64,000 nt of DNA. Origin: Kitasatospora sp. NBC_01250 (GTDB lineage Bacteria > Actinomycetota > Actinomycetes > Streptomycetales > Streptomycetaceae). Positions 32,546 through 40,740 of this stretch are shown piece by piece. Position 1 is the first letter of the stretch. Each line of letters opens with the position of its first letter. The translations under genes and the position numbers were made by a program. A model generated the notes under the pieces. It was given only the letters and a program-made list of their open reading frames with translations, made no database searches and was not told the origin of the DNA. The stretch lies in the NCBI RefSeq assembly GCF_036226465.1, contig NZ_CP108476.1, positions 6,820,001 through 6,884,000 on the forward strand, in the 5' to 3' direction.

Positions 32546-33553
32546 GTGGGGACAGGGCTGGTCGGCACCAGTGCGGCTCCACCGGCCGGGGCGCCCGGCG
32601 TGGTGTTCGCGGGTGAGGACGCCTCGGGGATGCAAGCGGCGGTGAGCCGGCATTTCACTACACACAGGCTAAGAATTCTGAACGATCGTTCGGTCAATTC
32701 GCTTGGTCTTCAAGCCAGCTTCCGCTGCCTGCGCCAGGGCACGGTGTCCATGTACGAGATCGGCTACGGCGCGTCGGTCGCGATCGAGCCGGGCGAGCTG
32801 CCCGACTTCTACGTTCAGGTCCCGCTCGCCGGCAGCGGCTCGGTCGCGATCGACGGCAGGCAGCTCCGCTCGACCCTGAGCATGGCCGGCCCCGGGCAGC
32901 GGCTGTCGATGGCCTGGAGTGCGGACACGCTGGCCCGGGTGGTGATCATCCGCCGGGAGGCGATCGAGCAGGCGCTGGCCGCCCGCCTCGGTGAAGTGCC
33001 CTCAGGCCCGCCCCGGTTCGAGTCGGTGCTCGCCGGTGACGGCGCCACCGGCGCCTGGCTGCGCGGCCTGGCCGGATTCGCGGACTGGGCCGGGGCCGGT
33101 CTGCTCGACCGGTCGCCGCTCGGCCAGGGCCACTACGAGCAGCTGCTGGTCCACGGCCTGCTGGACGCCCAGCCGCACTCGCTCGCCGATGCGCTGTCCG
33201 ACCGCGGCGCCGGCATCCTGCCGAGCGCGCTGCGCCGCGCCACGGCCTACTGCGCCGAGCACGCCCACGAGCCGATCTCGGTGGCCGACATGGCACGGGC
33301 CGCCCGGGTCAGCCCGCAGAGCCTGCGCGCGGGCTTCCGCACCCACCTGCAGACCACCCCGCTCGCCCATCTGCGCCGGGTCCGCCTCGATCTGGCCCAC
33401 CGCGACCTGCAGGCGATCGCCGACGGACGCGGCACCGGAACGGTGACGGACGTCGCGCTCCGCTGGGGCTTCACCCACCTGGGCCGGTTCGCGCAGACCT
33501 ATCGCCACTGCTACGGAGTCACGCCGTCCCAGACGCTCCGCCGCTCGGCGTGA
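32546..33553 (+). CDS. AraC-family transcriptional regulator
   Basis: A 335-residue protein. The N-terminal ~190 residues are a cupin-like AraC-binding domain ('YEIGYGASVAIEPGELPDFY', 'VQVPLAGSGSVAIDGRQL'). The C-terminal ~110 residues hold two HTHs: 'SVADMARAARVSPQSLRAGF' and 'VTDVALRWGFTHLGRFAQTY' followed by 'RHCYGVTPSQTLRR'. This is the layout of AraC/feaR-type regulators. The GTG at 32546 lies 6 nt from GAGGAG; a GTG two codons earlier overlaps that site less favourably. No target gene is evident on either side. Confidence 0.88.
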   Translation: MGTGLVGTSAAPPAGAPGVVFAGEDASGMQAAVSRHFTTHRLRILNDRSVNSLGLQASFRCLRQGTVSMYEIGYGASVAIEPGELPDFYVQVPLAGSGSVAIDGRQLRSTLSMAGPGQRLSMAWSADTLARVVIIRREAIEQALAARLGEVPSGPPRFESVLAGDGATGAWLRGLAGFADWAGAGLLDRSPLGQGHYEQLLVHGLLDAQPHSLADALSDRGAGILPSALRRATAYCAEHAHEPISVADMARAARVSPQSLRAGFRTHLQTTPLAHLRRVRLDLAHRDLQAIADGRGTGTVTDVALRWGFTHLGRFAQTYRHCYGVTPSQTLRRSA

Positions 33554-33957
33554 CCGTCTGCCGCTGGTCCCGGACTAGTTGGCGGACCCGGGAGTGCCCA
33601 CGCCGGTGGCTGGGGCGAGGAGTGGGGCGAGGGCGCGGGCGGGACCGGAGGGCTTCCGTGTGCTGGGCATGTGGCTGTTTTCCCGGGTACTGGTGCTGAG
33701 AACGGCGCCCGCCGTACGGAACGCGGGCCTCGCCAAGCATCACCAGCCGCGTGGCGGCCGCGCTATCCGAAAACGTCCGCAGATCCGCCGCGGGAACGGA
33801 TAGCGGATCCCGCCACGGTGTGGTGCGGCGCCCGAGGGCCCGCCCGCCGTGCGGTCCTGGGGAGCGCCGGAAGTCTTGACAACTGCTCATGTTCCTGACA
33901 GCACTGGCATGGCACCACTCCCATGAACGGCACCACCTCGAAGGGAGCGATCAGCAC
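33554..33957. other. Non-coding stretch with an inverted repeat and a TTGACA box
   Basis: About 400 bp without a convincing gene. CGCTATCCG (33761-33769) and CGGATAGCG (33797-33805) form an inverted repeat 27 bp apart that could be an operator or hairpin. TTGACA at 33876-33881 is a good -35 element for the flavoprotein gene at 33958, but no clear -10 is visible at 17 bp. Confidence 0.4.
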
Positions 33958-35244
33958 ATGACCAAGCCTGAGAGTGCGGGGTACGACTACGACGTCGTCA
34001 TCAGCGGGGCCAGCCTCGCCGGTAGCGCCGCGGCGATCCTGCTCGCTCGACGCGGTGTCCGCGTCGCGCTGCTGGAACGCCGCTCGGACCCCGATGCGTA
34101 CAAGGTGCTCTGCACCCACTCCATCACGGCCAACGCCTACCCGGTGCTGGACGAGATCGGCCTCATACCCGCTCTCGAGGAGGCCGGAGCCGTCCGCAAC
34201 CAGTCCCGCCTGTACACCCGTTGGGGATGGATAGAGCCCAGGGCGGCGCCGGGCGGCCCCGAGCTGCCGTACGCCTACAACGTCCGGCGCAGCACCCTCG
34301 ACCCGTTGATCAGGTCCCGCGCGGGGGACACTCCCGGCGTCGATCTGCTCCTCGGTCACCAGGTGACCGGGCTGCTCCGGGAGGCCGGGCGCTCCTCGGG
34401 GGTGCGTGTCTCGACACCGCAGGGCGAGCGCGAGATCCGGGCCCGCCTGGTGGTCGGGGCCGATGGCAAGGACTCGGCCGTGGCGAAGTACGCCGGGGCG
34501 CCTGTCCGGCTGCACGAGAACGCGCGGTTCGGCTATCTCGCCCAGTACCGCGATCTCCCGCTGCCCGGCGGAATCGGTCATGTCTGGTTCCTGGAGCCCG
34601 ACATGGCGTACGCGTTCCCCAACGACGACGGGGTGACGGTCGTCGCGGTGCTGCCGGACAAGAAGCGGCTGCCGGCCTTCCGGAAGGACCTGGAGGGCAG
34701 CTTCTCCGCATTCGTCCGTGCCCTGCCCGAGGCGCCGCCCATCGACGCCGCCGAGCGCATCTCGAAGCTCATCGGCACGGTCAACTACCCGCTGCACAGC
34801 CGCAAACCGACCGCACCGGGCGTCGCGCTCATCGGCGATGCCGCCCTGACCGCCGACCCCCTGTGGGGTGTGGGGTGCGGGTGGGCCCTGCAGTCCGCGC
34901 ACTGGCTGGCAGCGGCCCTCGCCCCGGCCGCGACCGGGCAGGGCGACCTCGACCGGGCGCTCGCGGCCTACGCACGCAAGCACTGGCGCCGGTTGCGCGG
35001 CCACCAGTACCTGGCCGCCGACTTCGCCACGGCACGTCCGTTCAACCCGATGGAGCGGTTGATGTTCTCGGCGGCGGCGCGCGACGAGGCGATGGCGCGG
35101 CACACGTACCTGTTCGCCTCGCGCCTGATCGGTCCGCTGCGCTTCCTGAACCCCGTGGCACTGGCCCGGGCTTCGGCCGTCAACCTCAGGCACCGCGGCG
35201 GGACGGTCGTGCCGCCCGAGCACCTGTCGCACGCGGGGTCATGA
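33958..35244 (+). CDS. FAD-dependent oxidoreductase (PHBH fold)
   Basis: A 428-residue flavoprotein. The N-terminal FAD motif is 'DVVISGASLAGSAAAILLA' (G-x-S-x2-G, a slight variant). The DG motif is 'ARLVVGADGKDSAVAKYAG'. The GD motif appears as 'VALIGDAALTADPLWGVGCG'. The closing region 'NPMERLMFSAAARDEAMARH' is helical. The subgroup is closest in feel to geranylgeranyl-reductase or halogenase-like flavoproteins, but halogenase lysine and W-x-W-x-I-P motifs are not seen. The ATG at 33958 follows GAAGGGAGC; the frame is open upstream to 33889. Probably a secondary-metabolism or detoxification hydroxylase; substrate unknown. Confidence 0.8.
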   Translation: MTKPESAGYDYDVVISGASLAGSAAAILLARRGVRVALLERRSDPDAYKVLCTHSITANAYPVLDEIGLIPALEEAGAVRNQSRLYTRWGWIEPRAAPGGPELPYAYNVRRSTLDPLIRSRAGDTPGVDLLLGHQVTGLLREAGRSSGVRVSTPQGEREIRARLVVGADGKDSAVAKYAGAPVRLHENARFGYLAQYRDLPLPGGIGHVWFLEPDMAYAFPNDDGVTVVAVLPDKKRLPAFRKDLEGSFSAFVRALPEAPPIDAAERISKLIGTVNYPLHSRKPTAPGVALIGDAALTADPLWGVGCGWALQSAHWLAAALAPAATGQGDLDRALAAYARKHWRRLRGHQYLAADFATARPFNPMERLMFSAAARDEAMARHTYLFASRLIGPLRFLNPVALARASAVNLRHRGGTVVPPEHLSHAGS

Positions 35245-35284
35245 CCGGCTGCCGCACGGCGGGGGACACCGCGCCCGATCGAGG

Positions 35285-37360
35285 TCAGTGGCGCGGCGGT
35301 GCCTGGGACTCACCACCGTCGCGCCGGGCCGCGAGAGCCTCCTGGATCGCGCGGGCCAGGTCCTCCTGTCCCGTGTACCGGACCTCCTGTCCTGCGGAGC
35401 GGGCGGGCCGGCCGGTCTCCGCCCACGCATCGTCCGTCCGCGTCACCAGCACCGCCTGCCGGGCGAGCGTCTGCCCGTCGCCCGCCGGGGGCAGCAGGAC
35501 GACCCTCAGCTCGGCCGCCCGCATCGTGTCGCCGACGCGACCCGGCGGCACTGCCAGGGACAGGTGGTAGTCGCTCGACCCGTTGCCCGGGACGTCGATC
35601 GGGTACTCGAACGTCCCCGGGCCCACCGGCTCGCCGCGCGCGGTCAGGTCCTCCAGGAGCGGTGCGACCTGCTTGAGGAACCGCAGCCGAACGGTCGCCG
35701 GCATCCTGATCCGCAGCGCGAGGTTGCGCGCGAAGGCGTGCCGGGTGCTGTCGATGATCGACGCCAGCTCGTGGGCGAGGAGGTCCGTCGGCGCCGCCGG
35801 TTCGGCCACGATGCCCAGCGTCCCGCTCAGCGCGCTGGTGACCGACCGGAGTTGCGCCACCGACCAGGCGGTGCCGATCCCGCGCGCGTGGCAGGCGAAG
35901 CGCCCCGCCGTGGCGGTGAGGGCCGCGGCCAGCTCCTGCGGCCGCTCCGCCGCCGCGTCCACGTCCGTCAGCAGGATCGCCGTGCGCACCGTGTCGGCGT
36001 GGGCGGCGAACAGCCGGTCGGCGAGCCGCAGCCAACGCCCGAAGGCCGCCGCCGCCATCGGCTCCAACCGCTCCAGCGCGGCCCGCGCCTCGGCCTTCGT
36101 CGCCGCGGTCGCCGGGACCAGCCGCATGCTGTCCGGGTACAGCATCCGCGCGTACTGCGAGCCGGCCACCACCGCGAAGGCGACGCCCTCGTCCAGTGCG
36201 TCGATCGCCTCGGCGACAGCGCGCCTGACGGCCCGGAAGTCGGCCTCCGGCAGTCCGGTCGAGAGCCCGAGCAGCAGGACGAGCGAGCGCGGCGCGGCGG
36301 CCGCCGGGTCCGGCGGGTCCGCGTCCGTCCCGCGCACCGTCACGATGGCGTCGGCCGTCACGGCCTCCGGCGGCAGGTACTCGTTCTGGCACACCTCCAG
36401 CTCGATCCCCGAGCCGGCCGGGGCCGAGGGCCGGCCCGGTTCGCCGGCGGCGGGCGGTATCGGCCGGGGAGCAGGGACAACCTGGGGAGCCGCGAGGTCC
36501 GGGAGAGCCGCGAGGACGGCGCCCCCCGCGCCCGGCCGCCCCACCCGCCTGAGCTGCTCCGCCACCGCCCCCGCGTCCCCGGGCCGTGCCGCCGGATCCT
36601 TGGCGAGCAGCGCCGAGACGATCCGCTGGAGCGCGTCCGGCACCCCCGTCCGGCGCTCGGACAACAGCGGTGGCGGCGTCCGCAGGTGGGCCACCAGCAC
36701 CGCCGGGTAGCTCCCGAGCGAGCTGAACGGCGGCTGCCCGGTGAGCAGCGCGAAGAGCACGCAGCCCAGCGCGTAGAGGTCCGCCCGTCCGTCGACCCGC
36801 CGCCCCTCGCACTGTTCCGGGGCCATGTAGGCGGGGGTTCCGATGAGGCGGCCGGTCCGGGTGAGGTCGGAGTCGGCCCGGATGTACCCCGCGATTCCGA
36901 AGTCGCAGACCTTGACCCGGCCGCCCTCGACCAGCATGAGGTTGGCGGGCTTGATGTCCCGGTGGACGATGTCCTTCCGGTGCGCGTACGCCAGCGCGTC
37001 GGCGACCTGGGCGGCCAGGTCCACCGCCTGCTCGACGGGCATCGGGGACGCCTGCTCCTTGAGCAGTGCGCCCAGGTCGCGCCCGTCGAGCAGTTCCATC
37101 ACCAGGTAGAGCTGCCCGTCGTGGGAGCCGGTCTCGAAGACCTGGGTGATGCCGGGGTGCTGGAACCGCGCGGTGACCCTCGCCTCGCGGCGGAACCGCT
37201 CCAGGAGTTCGCCGTCGACGGCCACCTGCCGGGAGAGGAACTTGATCGCGACCGGGCGGTCGAGTGCGGGGTCGTGGGCCCGCCAGACCTCGCCCATCCC
37301 GCCCTGCCCGAGCCGCTGTTCCAGCCGGTAGCGGCCGTCGACGGACATCCCAGCAGACAT
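35285..37360 (-). CDS. Ser/Thr protein kinase with C-terminal VWA-like domain
   Basis: A 691-residue protein. Residues ~5-265 are a complete Hanks-type kinase: 'LGQGGMGEVWRA' glycine loop, 'VAIKF' lysine, 'IVHRDIKPANLML' catalytic loop, 'VCDFGIAGY' and 'GTPAYMAPEQCEG'. A Pro/Ala linker follows. The C-terminal ~370 residues begin with 'VCQNEYLPPEAVTADAIVTV' and contain a von Willebrand A-like fold ('PRSLVLLLGLSTGLPEADF') whose metal-binding DxSxS is degenerate. No transmembrane segment is visible, unlike PknB with its PASTA domains, so it is cytosolic. Starts at 37360 and 37348 are both possible, each with a weak site. Confidence 0.87.
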   Translation of the reverse strand: MSAGMSVDGRYRLEQRLGQGGMGEVWRAHDPALDRPVAIKFLSRQVAVDGELLERFRREARVTARFQHPGITQVFETGSHDGQLYLVMELLDGRDLGALLKEQASPMPVEQAVDLAAQVADALAYAHRKDIVHRDIKPANLMLVEGGRVKVCDFGIAGYIRADSDLTRTGRLIGTPAYMAPEQCEGRRVDGRADLYALGCVLFALLTGQPPFSSLGSYPAVLVAHLRTPPPLLSERRTGVPDALQRIVSALLAKDPAARPGDAGAVAEQLRRVGRPGAGGAVLAALPDLAAPQVVPAPRPIPPAAGEPGRPSAPAGSGIELEVCQNEYLPPEAVTADAIVTVRGTDADPPDPAAAAPRSLVLLLGLSTGLPEADFRAVRRAVAEAIDALDEGVAFAVVAGSQYARMLYPDSMRLVPATAATKAEARAALERLEPMAAAAFGRWLRLADRLFAAHADTVRTAILLTDVDAAAERPQELAAALTATAGRFACHARGIGTAWSVAQLRSVTSALSGTLGIVAEPAAPTDLLAHELASIIDSTRHAFARNLALRIRMPATVRLRFLKQVAPLLEDLTARGEPVGPGTFEYPIDVPGNGSSDYHLSLAVPPGRVGDTMRAAELRVVLLPPAGDGQTLARQAVLVTRTDDAWAETGRPARSAGQEVRYTGQEDLARAIQEALAARRDGGESQAPPRH

Positions 37361-37480
37361 CCCGGCAGCGTACCGCGGCTGTACTCGCATCAGAGCCAGG
37401 TCCGCTCCTCCAGTGAGCCGTTGGTGTCGACCGCGAACAGGTCGACTCCCGGCAGGCCGCGGTGGTACCGAGTCAGGGAC

Positions 37481-37520
37481 ACCTTCCGGTGGCAGGACTG
37501 GGCTCCTGCCACCGGAAGGT
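37481..37520. terminator. Long stem-loop
   Basis: A perfect 17-bp stem (ACCTTCCGGTGGCAGGA and complement) with a 6-nt CTGGGC loop, extended by GGGAC/GTCCC across a bulged G. It lies 120 bp upstream of the kinase start and 237 bp before the + strand secreted protein, where no gene ends, so it may be an attenuator or a degenerate mobile-element remnant rather than a terminator. Confidence 0.5.
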
Positions 37521-37757
37521 GGTCCCGTAGCCTCTACGGCTGGGACCGCACACCGGGCTCAACCGAAGGGGGACTGTCTCCTGGGGGCTTTTTGAGGTGA
37601 CGTCAGGGGAGTGGCGCGAGCCGGGATGCCGTGAGCTGAGATGAACGGAAACCATTGACTGGTCCAGACCAGTTCAATAGCCTCGTGCTGCCCCCGCTTC
37701 GGCGGGTCCGGGCTCCCGTTCCGTTCCTTTCTCTCCCCCCACGAAAGGCTCCACGGC

Positions 37758-38051
37758 ATGACCATGACCCGACGCATCCGCACCGCGGCCGCCCTCGCCC
37801 TGGCCGTCGGCGCCGGCCTCGCGACTGCCGGTACCGCCACCGCCGCCTCCGCGGCGACCGCCGCCCCGGCGGTCACCCCGCCCGGCTACACCCTGCACGC
37901 CACGTACTACTACCAGGACCAGTGCACCTACTTCGGCAACCAGGGTGTCGCCAACCATCAGTGGACGTCGTTCTACTGCACCTGGACGCCGTTCAACCCG
38001 CCGTTCACCGGCTCCGGCATCATGGGCGAGGCCGACCTCTACGTGAACTGA
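37758..38051 (+). CDS. Small secreted aromatic-rich protein
   Basis: A 97-residue exported protein. The signal peptide is 'RTAAALALAVGAGLATAGTA', and a mature part of about 55 residues is rich in Tyr, Phe and Trp ('YTLHATYYYQDQCTYFGNQ', 'WTSFYCTWTPFNPPF') with two Cys that can form one disulfide. No family recognised. The ATG is preceded by GAAAGG at 9 nt. It stands alone between the stem-loop region and the MerR gene on the opposite strand. Confidence 0.72.
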   Translation: MTMTRRIRTAAALALAVGAGLATAGTATAASAATAAPAVTPPGYTLHATYYYQDQCTYFGNQGVANHQWTSFYCTWTPFNPPFTGSGIMGEADLYVN

Positions 38052-38093
38052 CAGCAGAAACCGCCCAGTTCGCGGGCGGGCCGGGGGCCGCGG

Positions 38094-38810
38094 TCAGCGG
38101 CCCTCGGCCAACTGCTCGGCCAGCGAACGGTGGAAGGCCGTCACCAGGGCCTGGGTCAGCATCGGCTCGATCTGCCCGGTCAGCTCGCGCATCCGCTCGA
38201 CCTCGGCCTCGGCCGGCTCGCTCTCCCGGAACGGCTTCCACACCGTCTCCCGGAACAGGCGGTGCAACTCCCGTGCGGTGGCCTGGCTGTGCAGGCGGAC
38301 CACCGCCCGGGTCGCCACGATGGTCTCCAGCGGTATCGGCAGGTCCAACAGCCGCGCCCCCAGTGGCAGCAGCCCGGGCTCGACCCGGAACACCCCGACC
38401 CGCTCGGTGCGTTGCAGCGCCCCCATCGCCACCAGGCGGTCCAGGTCGTCCTCGGTCAACTCCCGCCCCACCCGGCGGCAGAGCTGCCCGACCTCGGCCT
38501 CCTCGGTGCTCTCCGGCGTCCACGCGGCCACCAGGGCCCGGTGGATCGCCAGGTCCAGCGAGCCGATGTCCGGCGGGAGTTGGGCCAGGTAGCGCTCGAT
38601 CGCGGCGAGCGTCAGCCCCTGCCGCTGCAACTCCTCGATCAGCTCCAGCCGGTCCAGGTGCCCGGCCCCGTAGAACCCGACCCGCCGCGGCCCGAGTTCG
38701 GGCGGCGGCAGCAGCCCCCGCCCGCTGTAGAAACGCACCGTCCGCACCGTGACCCCGGCCCGCGCGGCGAGTTCGTCCACGGTCAGACGAAGGGGCACAG
38801 TGGCAGGCAT
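38094..38810 (-). CDS. MerR-family regulator with long effector domain
   Basis: A 238-residue protein. The MerR HTH has 'LTVDELAARAGVTVRTVRFY' and 'SGRGLLPPPELGPRRVGFYG'. A ~150-residue C-terminal helical effector domain follows ('FRVEPGLLPLGARLLDLPIP', 'TARELHRLFRETVWKPF'). The length and effector shape suit the actinobacterial MerR subgroup with a large alpha-helical domain rather than metal-binding MerR. The ATG follows GGGAG. A short dyad just upstream may be its own operator. Confidence 0.88.
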   Translation of the reverse strand: MPATVPLRLTVDELAARAGVTVRTVRFYSGRGLLPPPELGPRRVGFYGAGHLDRLELIEELQRQGLTLAAIERYLAQLPPDIGSLDLAIHRALVAAWTPESTEEAEVGQLCRRVGRELTEDDLDRLVAMGALQRTERVGVFRVEPGLLPLGARLLDLPIPLETIVATRAVVRLHSQATARELHRLFRETVWKPFRESEPAEAEVERMRELTGQIEPMLTQALVTAFHRSLAEQLAEGR

Positions 38811-38832
38811 CGGGGCTCCCGGTTCGACAGTC

Positions 38833-38850
38833 CTGCTGTGACACTAGCAG
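38833..38850 (-). promoter_or_regulatory. Putative MerR self-operator dyad
   Basis: CTGCT-8-AGCAG, an inverted repeat 23 bp upstream of the MerR ATG at 38810. Placed where autoregulation would occur; only 5 bp per arm, so weakly supported. Confidence 0.35.
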
Positions 38851-38871
38851 TGCGGCAGCGCCGGGAAACGG

Positions 38872-38920
38872 CGAACGGGCGCCGGCCCTGCCCGGAAGGG
38901 CAGTGGGCGGCGCCCGTTCG
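38872..38920 (-). terminator. Nested hairpin terminator of the oxygenase gene
   Basis: A 13-bp stem (CGAACGGGCGCCG and complement) encloses an inner CTGCCC/GGGCAG hairpin, 12 bp past the stop codon at 38932. Confidence 0.75.
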
Positions 38921-38931
38921 AGGAGCGGGGC

Positions 38932-39963
38932 TCAGAGCGTCGGGTGGTGGCGGCGGGCGACCTCGGGGTGGGCGCGGAGGTAGCCCTTCAGCTCGTTGCG
39001 GCCGAACTCGGCGTAGAGCGGGTTGTCCGGGTCCGCCGAGGCACCGGGGGCGTGGTGCGCGTGCGGGAAGTCGAGCGGCTCGATGTGGGCGTCCAGGCGC
39101 GGGTTGTAGAAGAACGGCACCGAGTAGCGCTCGCGACCGCCGGGCGGGCTGACCACCCGGTGGTTGGTGGCCTTCAGGAAGCCGTCGGTGGCCACCTCCA
39201 GCAGCTCGCCGAGGTTGACCACGAAGGCGCCCGGCATCGGCGGCACGTCCAGGAACTCGCCGTCGGGCATCTCGACCTGGAGCCCGGCGACGCCGTCGGT
39301 CAGCAGCAGGGTGAGGAAGCCGTAGTCCTTGTGCGCGCCGACACCCTGCCCGGTGCCGTCGGGGGCGCTGCCGGGGTAGCGGACCAGCTTGAGGCGCAGG
39401 TGCGGCCGGTCGGCGAAGGCGGGGTCGTAGAACTCGGCCTTGGCGCCCATCGCGGTCAGCAGCTCGTGCAGCAGCAGCCGCGCGACCCCGCTCAGCCGGT
39501 GGATCCAGCCGAGCGTGGCGGTGCGCAGCGCGGGCAGGCCCTCCGGCCACTGGTTGGGGCCCTCCAGCCACCAGTAGTCCGGCTCGCCGGGACCGGGGCG
39601 GTGCACGGGCAGCTCGTTGCCGATGTCGAGCTGGTCGCGCCAGTCGCTGCGACCGCCGGTGCGCTCGTCGCCGATCCGGGTGTAGCCGCGGAAGTGCGGG
39701 GAGTTGAGGTTGCTGATCGCCAGCCGCTGCGCCTCGGGGAGGGCGAAGAAGGCGTGCATGGCGTCGGTCAGCTCGGTGGTCTCCTGCTCGGTGACGCCGT
39801 GGCCGATCAGATGGAAGAAGCCGACCTCGGTGGCCGCGTGGAGGAGGTCCGCGTGCAGCGCGGCCCGCTGCTCCGGGGTGCCCGAGGCGGCCGAGAGGTC
39901 GATCACCGGGAGAGCGGTGGCGGGGGTGGCGGCGGTGGGGGTGGCTATGTGCTGCTGCGACAT
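38932..39963 (-). CDS. Isopenicillin-N-synthase-like 2-oxoglutarate/Fe(II) oxygenase
   Basis: A 343-residue non-haem iron oxygenase. The N-terminal DIOX_N region has 'EVGFFHLIGHGVTEQETTEL' and 'LNSPHFRGYTRIGDE'. The iron-binding facial triad is visible as H-x-D in 'GAHKDYGFLTLLLTD' and the distal His in 'LKATNHRVVSPPGGRERYSV', where Arg and R-x-S would hold 2-oxoglutarate. Family members oxidise amino acids, hormones or antibiotics. The substrate cannot be read here, and no biosynthetic neighbours are present. The ATG has no strong ribosome site in the bases just upstream. Confidence 0.9.
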   Translation of the reverse strand: MSQQHIATPTAATPATALPVIDLSAASGTPEQRAALHADLLHAATEVGFFHLIGHGVTEQETTELTDAMHAFFALPEAQRLAISNLNSPHFRGYTRIGDERTGGRSDWRDQLDIGNELPVHRPGPGEPDYWWLEGPNQWPEGLPALRTATLGWIHRLSGVARLLLHELLTAMGAKAEFYDPAFADRPHLRLKLVRYPGSAPDGTGQGVGAHKDYGFLTLLLTDGVAGLQVEMPDGEFLDVPPMPGAFVVNLGELLEVATDGFLKATNHRVVSPPGGRERYSVPFFYNPRLDAHIEPLDFPHAHHAPGASADPDNPLYAEFGRNELKGYLRAHPEVARRHHPTL

Positions 39964-40349
39964 GAGGGTGACATCCGCTGGTTCGGCCCGACGGTCCCGG
40001 CGGTGGCCGGGTGGACCGGGGAGGCGGCGGATGATGGCGCCGCGACCCGGGTGCCGGGGTCCTGGAAGTGTGGGAGAACGGGGTCAGCGGTGGCCGCGAC
40101 AGGACATGCTCGTGACGCGGAGCAGGTCCACGTGGCGACGCCTGACGAGAATAAGCACGTCCACCAGGGTAGATGCCTCAGGGTGGTGGGCGGGGTGTGA
40201 CCTGCATGACAGGCGATTATGCGCGCGCATGCCAAAGCCCGTCGATAGTCAGACCGGCCAAAGTGAGTGGCCGAAGTATTCCGGTCGGGGTGGCCGGACA
40301 GCCCGCACTCGGTGCCGGCGGTCCACCGCCGGAACCGGGCCGCCGCGCC

Positions 40350-40712
40350 TCAGGACTGCTCGGCGGCGATCTTCGCGTGCACCTCGGCCATGTCCAGCTT
40401 CTTGGCCTGCTGGATCACGTCCTCCAGCGCGGCCGGGGGCAGCGCGCCGGGCTGGGCGAAGATCATCACGTTCTCCCGGATGATCGCCAGCGTGGGGATC
40501 GAGGTGATGTTGAACGCGGCGGCCAGCTCCGCCTGCGCCTCGGTGTCCACCTTGCCGAAGACCAGGTCGGGGTGGCTCTCGGCGGCCTTGTCGTAGACCG
40601 GGGCGAAGCTGCGGCAGGGACCGCACCAGGACGCCCAGAAGTCGATCAGGACGAAGGAGTCCGCGGTGACGACCTCGTCGAAGTTGTCCTTGGTGAGTTC
40701 CACGGTAGTCAT
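40350..40712 (-). CDS. Thioredoxin
   Basis: A 120-residue cytosolic thioredoxin. The active site is 'DFWASWCGPCRSFAPVY' (W-C-G-P-C). The cis-Pro loop is 'ITSIPTLAIIRENVMIFAQ'. The C-terminal helix is Ala/Lys-rich. It reduces protein disulfides, using thioredoxin reductase as electron source. It lies 28 bp downstream of the flavin disulfide oxidoreductase on the same strand, suggesting co-transcription and possibly functional pairing. The ATG at 40712 has only a weak GGTTGG region upstream. Confidence 0.93.
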   Translation of the reverse strand: MTTVELTKDNFDEVVTADSFVLIDFWASWCGPCRSFAPVYDKAAESHPDLVFGKVDTEAQAELAAAFNITSIPTLAIIRENVMIFAQPGALPPAALEDVIQQAKKLDMAEVHAKIAAEQS

Positions 40713-40740
40713 GGTGGCGCCAACCACCCCCGCCGCCCGG

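Noticed and set aside
33958..35244. Flavin-dependent halogenase
   Set aside because: The FAD motifs fit a general PHBH-fold flavoprotein but the W-x-W-x-I-P signature of tryptophan-type halogenases is not present.
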